Assembly: GCA_964016985.1 (NCBI GenBank)
Contig: OZ024821.1
Coordinates: 126,568,075-126,632,074, forward strand
Direction: 5' to 3'
Origin: Anodontia alba
Lineage: Eukaryota; Mollusca; Bivalvia; Lucinida; Lucinidae
Length of the DNA: 64,000 nt
Shown: piece after piece, positions 27,101 through 42,100 of the stretch
Position numbering within the stretch: the first letter of the stretch is position 1
How the letters are laid out: every line of letters begins with the position of its first letter
Translations under genes and position numbers: made by a program
The notes under the pieces: generated by a model
Told to the model about the DNA's origin: nothing
The model's database searches: none
What the model saw: only the letters and a program-made list of their open reading frames with translations

Positions 27101-30100
27101 TTGATCTGACAGCCAAGATAGCCACCTTGGCACAATGTAACATATCATGATCAGCCTAATCCAGGTGAGCGATTTCTGGCCCACTTGAGCCTCTTGTTTT
27201 CATATTTTGCATAAATGTTGGTGCTGATGAGATGTTGCTGTAGAGAAAAATAAGGGCCTAGGAGTTCATTCCTTTACAGTTAATTCCCTTTGTTCTTTTT
27301 GAAAAGCTGCTTTGGCATGACAATTTTGCATGCACAGTGAAATCAACTAATCGCAAAGTATTTGTTAAGCAATCTGATACTTTGCAGATTCATTACAGAC
27401 ATACTGAACATGTGCAGGAAGAAGTATGATGCTGAAAAAATTATTTTCAACAAAACAACAGCTTTTTTCACTTTGCCATTTCTTTGGTAATTCTTGACTA
27501 ATGGGTTTTTTATTCTCTGAGACGGTGCTGCTGAGATAGTGCATGCATGGTGAAATCAACTTGGCTCAAAGAATTTTCTGACAAATTCTAATGCATTGCA
27601 GATTCATTAAAGACATATTGAACAGGTGCATGAAGAAGATTGCTGCTGGAAAAAAAATCATTTTTGATAAAATAACTGCCACTTTGACCTTGCCATTTTT
27701 GTCTATCCATATGTCTGTCTGTCTGTATTGGTTTTCTCAATCACATACAACCTGAAGCAAATATCAAAGGCAGTTATTACCTTTTGGGTGGGGTGGGGGT
27801 GGGGGGTGGGGGGTGGGGAGGTATCTAATAAGCACTGCTTCTTGACACTTCTTGCTTTATCTTCTTTTCGAAAATGCTGGGCTGATTGAAACCAAATTAC
27901 ATGCTGAGCCCCTCTGGGATGGGGGAATGAAAGTTTGTTCATGTGATCTGGGTAACATGATCAAGATGGCCGCCATTTTCACATATGGTAAAAACTCAGA
28001 AACGCTTCCTCTCAGGAACTGAATGGCCGATGACCTTGAAACTTGTTACGCATCATTAGGTACTCTGGCTCTACCAAATTTATTCAAATGGTGACCCTTT
28101 GTTGGCCTTGATATATTTTTACGACTAAGTCAAATTTGGTCACTGAGGCTTTTGTATTGGAAAAAGGCAAAACTGTGGATTTATGTGAAGCTGTTGTAGC
28201 CTATGACATTCAATTTTGTTATATGCTGTCACCTAAATGAAGTTTTATAACTACCATATGCCATATACTGACCTTTGTCCTGGATGCCTCAGATTCAGTA
28301 TTTTTATCTTCTCTAAAACTGCTGGGCTGATTGAAATCAAATTACATATGTGGGATGGGGGAATGAAAGTTTGTCCATGAGATTTGGGTCAAATAATTAA
28401 GATGATCGCCATGCACTTTAAAAATTTTCCTCTCAGGACTTGAAAGGCAGAAGACCTTGAAACTTGGTATGCAGCATTGGGCACTCTGGCCCTACCAGAT
28501 TTATTTAAATGGTTGACCATTGGTTGACTCTGATCTATTTTAAATATGAAAAGTAAGCAACTTATATACTGAAAACAGAACTTTGAAAGTACAAAGTGCA
28601 AGTTCACAGTGCAAAAGGGTTAAGGTTGCAGACGCAGACTTGCTCGTCCACTTGAGCTCTGGTGAGTGTAGTGGTCCGTAGGCCTCTTCTTTTTATCTCT
28701 ATCTCTAAGGGACACTACAAATGACACACAAAGATTGATGTGTCGTTAGAAAAGAACTAAGTAAGGGATTTATTGTTATGTCATAAAGTATTGATGACAA
28801 AATATACCAGAGAAAAAAGCTTATTTAAGAAATTTTTATTTCTATTGGTTACAAATGAAAACTTATAAATCTCTGGTGTTTGGATATGCAGAAGGGCCAT
28901 GATACCAGATAAGATGTTTTTTTACAAGACGCTGACATTTTCTTATTTCTCCATTAACCCTAATACGGAAGCATTTTTTTACCCTCCCTATATGTATTAA
29001 CTATAAGTTGAAAAAATCAGCAAATTATACATAAATAATATAATATAAACTACAAGTAAAAATCAAGTTATATATAAAATGTATATATAATCTGCTAGAA
29101 AACATCAAATAATATATATAATTTATATATAAACTACTAGAAAACATCAAGTTATATATATATAATTTATATATAAAACTACGTGAAATCAGTATGTTAC
29201 ATATAATTTTTATATTTAAATGTCAGCTAAAAACGTTGTTATATATTTATGACTTCCTCAGGAATCAGTTGTTTATACATGTACTTTTGCATTGTAAAAA
29301 ACATAAAAATTCCCGGGCATTAATGCTTACAAGTGTTTTAGCGATGATAGGCTGTTTCTTTAGAAATAGCACAGAAGTACTTCTGTATAGACATCAAGCT
29401 AACTTGTTCAGGTGATAAAGATCCCATTAAACCGACTTTAATTGACAAAATAGAGTTTTCATAATTTCTGCTCTAAATCTTACACTGTTGGAGACACAGT
29501 TCTTACGAGTACACACGTTATATTTTGAGCACAAATACAACAAAAGAAAAATAGCAAAGCGTTGACGTGATTAGAAATGTGTGGTCAAAGTACCAGAGTC
29601 GTATTTAAAAGTCCTTAATCTGTAAACAAAGCTGAGTTTTCCGACAAACTCACATGGTCCCAAGAAGAAAGGTTGTAATCTCGAGTTGAAGTAAAAGTAA
29701 TCATTCCATTGGTCAGTCTCATTAAAATCCAATCCAAACTATGACACTCCATTATTTGGATCTGACGACATCCCATAACGTGTTATGGGATGGCGGGTCA
29801 TATCAGATTGACCTTTCAATGAACCAATGAAATCACATCTTCCAAAACTCGGCCTGGTACTAAACGTCATGCTTATGGTGCATTTTTCTGCCCTGTCCTG
29901 TTTTTTTCTCAGAGAATTTTGAAGAAAAGAAAGAGAATAAGGTCCTAAAAGCGTGAGGGATTAGTTGTAAGCTGTATTTGGTTGCATAAGATGCATTATA
30001 TATGCCACAGAATCAACCAGTTTCTTTATTTGATCCATGTTTCATTCTGTATCTATGGCAAGATGGCAACATGACTCCCTTCTCAATAAATCATCATTTT

Positions 30101-33100
30101 GTAACCGTTACTGACACCATATGTCACATTTGATTAGTCGAATAAAGAACTCAGTTCTTATGCATATTCATTGGGAAAAAAGATCAAGCTGACAATGGGT
30201 GGAAACACGTGACCTCCCGACGTCATTTCGTTTGTTTGAATTGGCACCGCCATGTTTGTTAATCAGGTCTATTAGGTGGACAAAATTTCAAATATCTCTG
30301 GTGTTCCAGAAGTGAATATAATGAATTATACATCATATTAGGGTTTTAATTCTTTATTTAATGTTAACTTTTATCTTTCTTACTGAGTTCTTTATTAGCT
30401 CACTGAGCTATGCTCAGGATGAGCTATTGTGATCACTTTTCGTCCGTCATCCATCCATCCATTGTGCGTGCGTCCGTTAACATTTTGAAACGACTTCTCC
30501 TCTGAAGCCGCTGAGCCAATTTTGCTCAAATTCCATATGGAGCCTCCTTAGGTTGGGGGAATGAAAGATTGCTAAAGTGGTTATGGTCCGTTGACCAAGG
30601 TGGCCGCCATGCCCATATATGGTAAAAACCTTTAAAAATCTTCTTCACCAGAACTGTGGATGCCTTTGCACAAATTAATGGGGACGAGAGGTCTACCAAA
30701 GTTGTTAAAATAATTGTTGTACATTGACATTTGACCTTTTTACAGCGAGGTCAAGTTTGCTTCCCTATGCATTTGTATGGGCACCATACATTTGTATGAG
30801 AAAAATGTTGAGAATTTCAAACGACTTCTCCTCTGAAGCCTCTGGGCCAGTATTGCTGAAATTTCATGTGGAGCCTCCTTAGGTTGGGGGAATGGAAAAT
30901 TGCTAAAATGGTCTGCAGTCCATTGACCAAGATGGCCGCCATGCCCATATATGGTAAAAACCTTTAAAAATCTTCTTCTCCAGAACAGAGGATGCCTTGG
31001 GGCAAATCATCAGGGATGGGAAGTCTTCCAAAGTTGCTAAAATGATGGTCATTTGACCTTTTTATTGCAAGGTCAAGTTTGCTTCCCTATGCATTTGTAT
31101 GGGCACCATACATTTGTATGAGAAAAATATTGAGAATTTCAAACAACTTCTTCTCTGAAGCCTCTGGGCCAGTATTACTCAAATTTCATGTGTAGCCTCC
31201 TTAGGTAGGGGTGTGGAGCCTCCTTAGGTAGGGGGAATGAAAGATTACTAAAATGGTCACGATCCATTGACCAAGATGGCTGCCATGCCCATATATGGTA
31301 AAAACCTTTAAAAATCTTCTTTTCCAGAACCAAATAAGCCCTGGGGCCTTATCTTTGCACAAATCCTCGGGGACAGGAGATCTATCAAAACTGCTAAAAT
31401 GATGGTCCTACGTTGACGTTTGACCTTTTTACAGCTAGGTCAAATTTGCTTCCCCATGCATTTGTATGGGCCCTATACATTTGTATGGGAAAAATGTTGA
31501 GAATTCATATTTTGGACATCTCCTCTATAATCCAGTTGAATTGAAACTTGATGCTGAGCATTAGGGCGCTTATGAGACACAAAATAGCTAAATGATCCAA
31601 TAGAAAATCCAAGATGGCCACCACATCTTGAAAATCAATTTTCAACATCTCTTCTCAAACCTTTGATCGTTTTGAGCCGAAACTTGCTCTTTAGCAACAG
31701 GATGACTTCCGGATCGAAACAAGCTAAAATTGTGTCGATCTAAAATCCAAGATGGCAGCAATGGTTCTGCTCCATTGGACAAGATGGCCGTCAGAGCTAA
31801 AAAATTGAAAATCTTCAAATGACATCTAGTCCTTGGCCAATGGCCTGATTTCAAAATATTTGCAGAGAAGTGTTCCACCAATGGCCCTCAACCAAAATTA
31901 CTAAAATGGCACTGCTTGGCTAAACAAAATGGTGGCCAGAGCTAAAAATAGAAAAACCTTTAAAAGGCATCTCCTCTGCAGACAGTGTCCTGATTTCAAA
32001 GTAATTTCACAGAAGTGTTCCTGTAATGGTCCTTTACCAAAATTGCTAAAAAAGTTCTTCTCGGCTGAACAAAATGGCTGCCGGAGCTCAAAATAGAAAA
32101 AAAAAACAAAAAAAAAACCTTTAAACATCTCCTCCTTGGCCAGTGACCTGATTTCAAAATGATTTCATAGAAATGTTCCTCTTATCCCCCTTTACCAAAA
32201 TTGCCAAAATGGTTCTGTGCTGAACAAAAAAGAAAAACCTTTAAACATCTCCCTGGCCAGTGGCAAGATTTTAAAATAATTTCACATCAATGTTCCTCTT
32301 ATGTCCCTTTGCCAAAATTGCTAAAATGGTTCTGCTCTGCTGAACAAAATGGTTGCCAGAGCTAAAAATAGAAAAAAAAACCTTTAAAGGACAGGATAAG
32401 TAGATGAACCAAATGACTTCTGAAAAATATCTGAACTTTTTTTTTACTTATGGCGTTTTGAAAATTTAATTATTTTAACCTTGTAAGCAAGATATCTCAA
32501 AAACTGTTTAAGCCATTGCCTTGTCATAAGTTTCAATATTTGACAGTATTAGAAAAATATTGCATGCCATCTGCATATCTGCAGTTGCGGTTTCACTCAG
32601 GTGAGTGAGTTTTGGCCCGTGGGCCTCTTGTTTATAAATTGCAACACCAAACACATTGGAAATAGGCTCGTAGTTGTGTGACACTATCAAGCAGAATCAG
32701 AGTCATCAAAAAAACAACAAACGTCTATTTAGTTATCTGATGCTGTGAAATTGTTTTGCTGGAATAATTTGAACTCTGTTTCATATTTTAACCCTTAAAG
32801 CACCAAGAAAACCTGCATCTGAAAATGTCATCTGTTTATGTCGTCAGCTGAATATTCTTGCAAACAGTGAGGACCCTGATCAGACGGCTCCTAAAGGAGC
32901 CGTCTGACCTGGGTCCACACTGTTTGCAGAAATGACTTTTAAAGTAACTGGCAGAAGACAAAGCAGACGACAATAGTTGTGATTGGCGATTTAAGGGTTA
33001 AGCAATCTTTTAAGCAGATAAGTGATTTTATGTAATATTTCTCCCATACAACATATTTTCATCTCCTGCATTCTTTGCCGTTGAAAATCTAACGACATTG

Positions 33101-36100
33101 ATTGATTCAAAATCTGTGCTTGGCTAATTGAATGCAAGAAGCAATTTTATTTCATGCGTCAAAAAGAATGATTAGGCAGTGTTGTTTAGCAGCGTCAGAC
33201 AACCTTTAATTTTGATTTAAATCATTACTTGTATCATAATTAAGCAAAAGTCTAAGCCCAACCGGCAGAATTTTCAATATGTTTTTCGGCACAGCCATTG
33301 ATCACGTGTTCCCTGACCCTATCTGAGATGACCCTGTACGAGATGTTGTCAGATCCTATATACGTGTAATTTATGCAGCAACTTTTAGAATCTGATTTCA
33401 GTGAGATTGTCCATATACCCATCAGCTTGAAACTTAAATGCCCTATGCATGAAATGTTTGAGATATTTCATTCCTTTTTGATGAGAGCTGCTTACTCTGA
33501 CTATAATGTTTTTAATTTACTTATTGGGTTCATTTAATGTATTTACTACTTTCCTTTCTGATGATGGCAAACGGTTTGGGGATCTAATTGTTTCTGTTCC
33601 TGATTCATGCTGGTCTAATAATTTTCCTCAGAAAATAGAAAATAAGCACAAAAGTTAATTTTGATTTAAATCATTACTTGTATCATAATTAAGCAAAAGT
33701 CTAAGCCCAACCGGCAGAATTTTCAATATGTTTTTCGGCACAGCCATTGATCACGTGTTCCCTGACCCTATCTGAGATGACCCTGTACGAGATGTTGTCA
33801 GATCCTATATACGTGTAATTTATGCAGCAACTTTTAGAATCTGATTTCAGTGAGATTGTCCATATACCCATCAGCTTGAAACTTAAATGCCCTATGCATG
33901 AAATGTTTGAGATATTTCATTCCTTTTTGATGAGAGCTGCTTACTCTGACTATAATGTTTTTAATTTACTTATTGGGTTCATTTAATGTATTTACTACTT
34001 TCCTTTCTGATGATGGCAAACGGTTTGGGGATCTAATTGTTTCTGTTCCTGATTCATGCTGGTCTAATAATTTTCCTCAGAAAATAGAAAATAAGCACAA
34101 AAGTGTTAGTGTTTTTTTTACCTGATCAGGCCAGCACATAAAGCGGAAGTCAACTTATTATAAATATTGAATAGTAATCATAATTTTCTGACATTTATAT
34201 ATATATAAATATACATATATTTTGTATAAAATGATGTTTTATCTGATGTTTATATATACAAATTATATATAAAGTACTGATTAGAACATTGTCTGCTGCT
34301 ACTGCTGAGAAGACTAGCACTATAAGGGTTAATATATATATATATATTTTACTTTCCAAGAAAATACTGTGACATTTCATGTGAATCATCTTCCTAGCAG
34401 CTGATTCACTTGGTATCTCAAACCTTACTTTGCCTGGAAATTAAAAAACAAAAGTGTTTTAGAATGTTGTCTACTGCAAATTTGAATGACACTTCTAAGA
34501 ATAGTTGTAAGAACTTGTTAGAATCACTTCAGTGAGGTAACTCTGATGAGCGCCCACATGAATTCTTAGAGCATTAAGGATTTTGCTGGGACTTTTTATG
34601 TTACTAATTTTATTTTCCCTGACAGACTAGCTGGGTAAAGCCAGGGGAAGAGTTTGGGAAGTTTATCTACAGGACATACGATGAGGGAGACTTTAATGCT
34701 ACCAATGAGTTGTACCACTACAACTGGTGGATCTTCACAAAGCCAAACCTAACCAGACATGGACATCCTAAATCTATGGCATGGCAAACAAACCTAACAA
34801 CACTCTATAGATGGGAAGGTATGATCTACTGTGGTAAAAATCAAGTTCAGCATAAAGTCTAATGAACAGTAATGGACTAGGTGATATAAGACAAATGAAC
34901 AGTAATAGACACAATGATCCACAATAATCCCTTAGGATCATTGAGTCCATTTCTGTTCATTTGTCATATATGAGCTGTGACTTAAAAACTGCACTTTTAT
35001 CCTTGCATTTTATGTCCATTATTTTTACCCAGGCAAAATTTCTTGTTTTTGTTTTAAAAAAAAATGTGAAAAAGATAGGATATTTTCATCACCTTATTAA
35101 ACAATAAATGAGCTGGCACACAAAAAAAAGGACCTTATGGTTTTCCATTTGTGATACTTCAAATGTGCATGCCCAGTCCCCTGTTTGGGCTACAGACATT
35201 CAATTTTTGCCTGAAGCTTCCTCAAGGTGTCTGCTACATGTCTGCTAACAGCAAAGGCTCTTCCCTTATGTGTAGGCTTTGCTGATTGCCTATGTGATAA
35301 GTACTCTTTTCTCATGTGCTGGCTCAAATTGCCAGTTACAACAACAGCAGATGAATTTCTAAAATAATGTTCTTTTTAGTTCACCTGAGCAAGGCTCAGG
35401 ATGAGCTATTGTGATCGCTTGCCATCCTTTGTCCGTCGTCTGTCGTCCCTTTGTCCCTCCACACTTTTGAACGACTTCTCCTCTGTAACCGCTGGGCCAA
35501 TTTTCGTTAAACCATGTGGTGCCTTCTTTTAAAAGGGGATTGAAAATTTGTACAAGTGGTCATGGTCTGTTAATCAAGATGGCCGCCATGCCCATATATG
35601 GTATAAACACTTAAAAATCTTCTTCTCCAGAACCAAGAAAGCTTCAAGGCTGAATCTTGATATATAGCATTATGGACTCAAGGTCTACCAAGTATGTTCA
35701 AACGATGATCCTAGGTTGACATTTGACCTTTTTACAGCAAGGTCAAATTTGTGTCCCCATGCATTTGTATGGGGAAAATGTTGAAAAGTGATTTTCCCAA
35801 AATGTCTGAAAGACTAATGGCTGAAACTTACAATGAGAGATTTAGTAGTACAACATTTTAGTTATAATCAAAATTTTGTCCCCTGGGAGTTATCTGCTCT
35901 TGTGCCTGGGCTATATACATGTATAAATTGTGTAGTTTTTAAATGTCTTCATTTCTGAAACTGCTTGAGCAATTTTTACCTGATTTCACATGGGGCCTTC
36001 TGTCAAAAGGGTATTTCCAATTTGTTCAAATGGTTCCACGCCATCAAACAAGATGGCAACCATGACCATATATGGTAAAAACACTTAAAAATCTTCTTCT

Positions 36101-39100
36101 CAGAACCAAGAAAGCTTTGGGACTGAATCTTGGTGTATAGCATCAAGGGCTCAAGAGCTACCAAGTTTGTTCAAATGGTGAAACTAGGAAGACCTTTTTA
36201 TGGTATGGTCAGATTTGTGCGCCAGTTGCTGTGGCAGTATTGGAAGACTGTTGCATGGCATTTGCAAATATGCAGGTGAGCGAATTGTGGCCCATGGGCC
36301 TCTTTTTTTTGTTTGTTTTTTTCCAAGAAGGTAAGTCTAGACATTTTGTAAATTGTCTGCATAAGCAGAGGATTTAATGAAATGTCAAGCATTATTTCCT
36401 TGAAAAAAAATTACAATGTCATCAGCTACAGTTTTGAACTCAGTTCCACAAACCCAAAAAGGAAGTTCTACAAACAACATATATCCTCTTGCAAAGGATA
36501 GTAATGAGCTAAATTTCTGGGATTTGAACTATTTGCCATTTTTTTGTGCTTTTTTTTTTTTTTTTTTTTTAACAGTCCAGTTTGAAATAATGGACTTGTC
36601 TAGATTAAGGGGACTTAATACACTTGCTAGTTTTCATGCCTTACTTTACTAGGAAAACAACTTTTGTGACTTCCTGTTGGCTTTTCTGCACACCAAATCC
36701 CTTCTGTAACGGGTCTACTTAAAAATGAAAGAATGTCCTTCCTTAGAAGGGTGTCAAAAACATTTTGTATCCAGCTTCTTCAAATAAAAATAATAAAAAA
36801 ATGATAATTTGTTGTCATATCTGACAGTGTCATAACTTCATTTCATAAAATTTTGCATTGCACTAATCTAATAACATGTTATTATACATGTAATGTCAGA
36901 GGATTATGTCCCTAATGACACTTTCTTTATTGATGGTGTGAAATTGACATTGTGAGCAGAAGCACATATAAAGCACTAGTTTTCAAGGAAGTTAGAGGGC
37001 CTTTGTATCATTTGGCTGTGCATCCATTTGTTCATCAGGCTTTTCTTGTCAGCAAGATATCTTTCTATTTGAGCTAGGGCCTGGAAACTTGGTGTGCTAA
37101 ATTGGGCCGAGGATTAGATCACTTGATTAACTTGAAATCGGATTAATTTTGTGAGAGTTATGTCCCTTTTCAACTGACATTTTGTAGGGACAAGCATATA
37201 TATGGAGGCATAGTGTTTTACAAATAGACATTTCTAGTTTTGGGTGGTCTTACATCCATGTTCCTTTCATTTTATCTAATTTATTCAATAATTTCAATCT
37301 TTTGCTTGCCAGACTTCTCAAAAAGGTATAAATTATTAAACTTGTTTAACCCATTGTAGACGGAATAGACTCTCCCACACTATATATTGGAAGACTCCAA
37401 TTTCAATTTTAGGTACGTCCGGCTATGAGATTTACATATCCCTAGAGAAAACTGGCTAAACTGTTTGCAAACAGTGGAGACCCTGATCAGACGCCGCATT
37501 CTGCGGCGTCTGATCTGGGTCTGCATTGTTTGCCAAGTACCCTTTTACGGGTTTCCTGACTACAATGGGTTAACCTTCAAAGCACCAAGAAAAATTTGTA
37601 GCAGACAACATTCTAAAATTTTTACTTGTTATTTTTCAGAGAAAACAAGACTTCATATTTCATGTGAATTGTCTGCTTGGCAGACAATTCACATGGAATG
37701 TCAAGACTTGTTTTCTTCTGAAAATAAAAAAAAATTAGAATTGTCATCTGCTTTAGTTGTGATTGGCGCTTTAAGGGTTAATAACAATCATATGGAATGA
37801 ACACTCATGTTAGACTCTTTGTAAAGTAATAATAGTAGTACGAGGGTGAGTCAATAAGTAACCAGCCTATCCCATTTCCAATGGACAGAGACGGTCACGA
37901 TTTTCATGGTTTGTTTTAATATATGTTTTATACATGGGTACAAAATTGCACGCGTATCGAGTCATTCTTTAATAAGATATTGAATGTCAGACATGGCTAG
38001 TGATGCAAAGGCATGCTTTTCATCTAAAGTTGAGTACCGTGCTGTAATTCGGTACTTGTATTTAAAAGGTAAAACAGGCAAGGAAATACACGGCGAGTTA
38101 GCCGATGTTTATGGGTTTTCTGCACCATCTTATGCTCAGGTTAAATTCTGGGTAGGGGAATTCAAATGCGGTAGAACGTCTTTAGAAGATGAAGCCAGGT
38201 CTGGACGCCCACTGGATGCCACCAACAAAGAAATGTGTAAGAAAGTTTGGGATCTGGTATACTCTGATAGGCGAATTCAGATGGAAGAAATAGCGCAGGC
38301 ATTAGGCGAATTCAGATGGCAGAAATAGCTCCGGCATTAGGCATTTCACATGGTAGCGTTTCAACAATCTTACATGATCGTTTAGGTATGCGCAAGCTAA
38401 CAGCCCGTTGGGTCCCCAAATCCCTTAGCGATGAGCAAATGGCAACCAGAGCATCAGTATGCAGCGCCTTGTTGAAGCGTTTTAGGTCAAAAGATGATTT
38501 TCTTTTGCATCTGGTGACTGTAGATGAGACTTGGGTTCATTATTATGAGCCAGAGAATAAAGCTCAGAGTCGTCAGTGGGTAGGGCCTGGGTCCCCGAGG
38601 CCAAAGAAGTTCAAGGCGCAACCATCTCCTGGCAAGGTGATGGCCACAGTATTTTGGGACGCAAAAGGCGTTATTATGTTGGACTTTTTACCCAAGAGAA
38701 GTACAATAACTGGAGTGTACTATGCAAACTTGTTAGACCAGCTGAGAACCGCCATCCAAGAACAACGTCGAGGTAAACTCTCTAAAGGTGTTTTGCTGCA
38801 ACAGGACAATGCGCGAGTCCACACTTGCAAAGTTGCAATGGATGCTGTAGAGCGAAACGGGTATGAATTAATACCACATCCTGCCTATTCGCCTGACCTA
38901 GCTCCTAGCGACTTCTTCCTATTCCCAAACTTGAAAAAGGATATCCATGTACTTCATTTACGGTCTGATGAAGAAGTCGTGACGGCAGTTGAGGAGTAGG
39001 TCAATGGAAAGGACCCTGACTTTTTCAGTTCTGGGCTGATGGCACTTGAACACCGTTGGTCTAAGTGCATCACACTAGAGGGCAATTACATCGAAAAAGA

Positions 39101-42100
39101 AGAGGTGGATCTCAACCGGAAATAAGTTAGGCTGGTTACTTATTGACTCACCCTCGTAGTAGTAATAATAATAATGATAATGCATGTAATAATAATAACA
39201 ATAGTAATAAGACCCTCTATTTAATAATAATAGTAAAAATAATAATAATAATGATATAAAAAGACAGTAGTTGGAATGGTTGTGTCTTAATCATAAGTAT
39301 TTCCCTATTTGAAGAATAAATTAGAAAGATTTAGGACTTTATAGACTATATACTCTTCAGTTTAATGAGGTGTTTTCTTCATTATGACAGGGAATGACTT
39401 GGTTCTGGTACTGAAGATAAACATGGTGGACCCACAGGCACACATAAGTTATGGTGCTCCACGTGAGGTGTGGATGCAGTATGTTTACTACCCACCCACT
39501 CAAAGCCAAGCTCCAAGTAAGTAGTCACTTGTAAATATCACTTGAAAGGATTGTTATTGTTGCACCTTTTCAACCCTGCTGATCAAAACAGATATCTCGA
39601 GGGTTGAGCGCAAGACTGGCGTAAGTCAGATGGTTGTTTTTCCCCAAACCTAATCTCCTCACCATGAAGGCGTTATGAAGATTACAACATTTCTTTCTGT
39701 AAACAATGAAAATTTAGGTGCCATTGCTCGTATGAGAATGGCACCTAAATTTGCATTGTTTACAAAGGGGTCCAAGTTGCCCCTAAACAAGGGTTTCAGA
39801 AATATGTTTGAGTTACCATAGTCTTGCGCTCAACCCTCGATCTGTACAAACAGTGTAGCTCCAGATGAGACTGCTCATAATGACCCGTCTCATCAGGATC
39901 TACACTGATTGCCATTCAGTTTTAGTTTTTAGATTGAAACCTATTTACATCAATAGACATGTGCAAAATCAGGGATGGAATAGTCTCCTTCAGAAACTCA
40001 GGGGTGAAAGGGTGAAGTAAGGTACAATATAAGCATCAGGCTTTCTGTCTGTTCATCTGGACATCAACATTTGCAACCCTAGCATTCCAGTCCATTTCTG
40101 AGCAGTTATAACACCCTGACATACACTTTCTCTCTAACAAGGACTAAAATATTGCAGTATCATTTTATGGCCGTAACGCATTTTGCATGGTCTAAAGACT
40201 ACCATTGCTTATGTCAACACTGGTGTTTAGCTCCATTTCTGATTAACTGTAATACCTACAATCATCTAAAATGGTGTGTGCTTTCATCCTTACATGTATT
40301 GAGCACTGCATGAACACAAACATTTTATGACCCTGACCTATATTTCATGGTCAGAGGCTTTGTCATTTTTCAACTCGCCTGCATGAAAGTACAGAAGAAC
40401 TATTGCACTCCCCGGCATCGGCATTGGCATAGGCGGCGACTGTAACAAAAATGTTAAAGTTTTACATGAAAGTTTTTATACCCCACCACACAATAGTGGC
40501 GGGGTATTATGGTATCAAGTTGGCTGTCTGTGTGTCCTTTTCTCCATCCGTCCATCTGTTGTACATCCATCCATCCGTATTTTCATTTCCAGGTGATAAC
40601 GTGAGTAAATTTCAATGGATTTCCACCAAACTTGGTATGTGCATTGATATTGTGGAGATCTGGTTTGGGCTTGTTAATGGGCAAATTTCCTCAGTTTTTG
40701 ACAGAGTTATCTGCCCGCAACAGGTCTGTTTTGGACAGAGTTAAACCAGCAGTACATCCGTATTTTACTTTCAGGACAATAGCTTGAGTAAATCTCAATG
40801 CATTTTCATCAAATTTGACAAGTGGATTAATATTGTGGAGATCTGCTCATTGGCAAATTTCATCAATTTTTCACAGATTTATCTGCCCACGACATGATAA
40901 TGGCGGGGTATTATTGTTTCATGTTTTATAAAGACCTTATATTTTCTAAATTCTCCTTGTACTCAGGCATGTCTGTCAGAATACTTAGGATAAATAGGTA
41001 CCCTGATATTTGTACAGACATACCTGAGAAGACTGTGCAGACCCAGATCAGGCTGCTGAAGGAGCTGTTTAATCCAAGTCTGCACTGTTTGCTATTCTAC
41101 CACTACCAATTAGACACATCATCAGGTAGTCAAATGTTCAAATGATGTACCACTTTCTTGGCTGTGTGATATCTCATGATTTGGTAAGTGGATTCATACC
41201 AAATTTGGATTGGTATATCACTGGAACTAATTGATGAATTGATTAGGTTTTGGTGACCTTCACCAAATTTTCAAGGTCTCTACAGGACTTACACTATTAA
41301 AATAAAACATTTAAATGCCTATGGTGAATGGGTTCTGGTCAGACTTGGTATTTAATATAAATGTGACGGTCTTTATTGCTGATTGTATTTTGGTGGCATC
41401 AGCCCAGTTTTTTAGGTCACCATGGGACTGTCACTTTTAAATAGAGATTTTCAATTCCCTGTCACCATAATAAGCTGATGGATATTGGTCATACTTGCTA
41501 TATAGTGATAGCAGGTATGACCTTAATTGCTGATTAAAGTTTGGTTACAATGACCCAATTTTTAAGGTTTTACACTATTAAAATAAACTTTTCAATGCCC
41601 TGTCTCCATCACCAGTTGATAGATTCTGGTCCCTAGTGTGTTCTTTGTTTCCAAAGGCAATCTTTTTGACGTTTATTTTATGGTATATAGTATAACTGGG
41701 ATGGTCTTAACTGCTGATAATATTTTGGTGACCATGACTCAATTTTTAAGTTCACCATAGGACTTGCAGTTGTAATTTCAATACTATATCACCTGAACCA
41801 GTGCATAGATTCAGGTCAAAGTAATCCTGTGGATTTTACGAAAACACTCCTATTCAAATACATAGAAAATATCACCCCCAAATACTGAAATTTTTCCAGA
41901 TAAAAACTCTAATATTTTTCTTATTTCTGCTAAAAACATAGATTGTGGGTACTCGTTAGAACTGCCACGGTGAGGCAGTTCTAATGAGTACCCACAATCT
42001 ATGTTTTTAGCAGAAATATGAAAAATAATGTATACCCCTGTAAACCCCAGTTTTACTAGATAAAAGTGGGGTTTAAGGGGGTCAAAATTATATAGGTATG

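Noticed and set aside
37465..37800. 111-residue plus-strand ORF
   Set aside because: It spans two abutting TTAA MITEs and their palindromes; it is not a gene.
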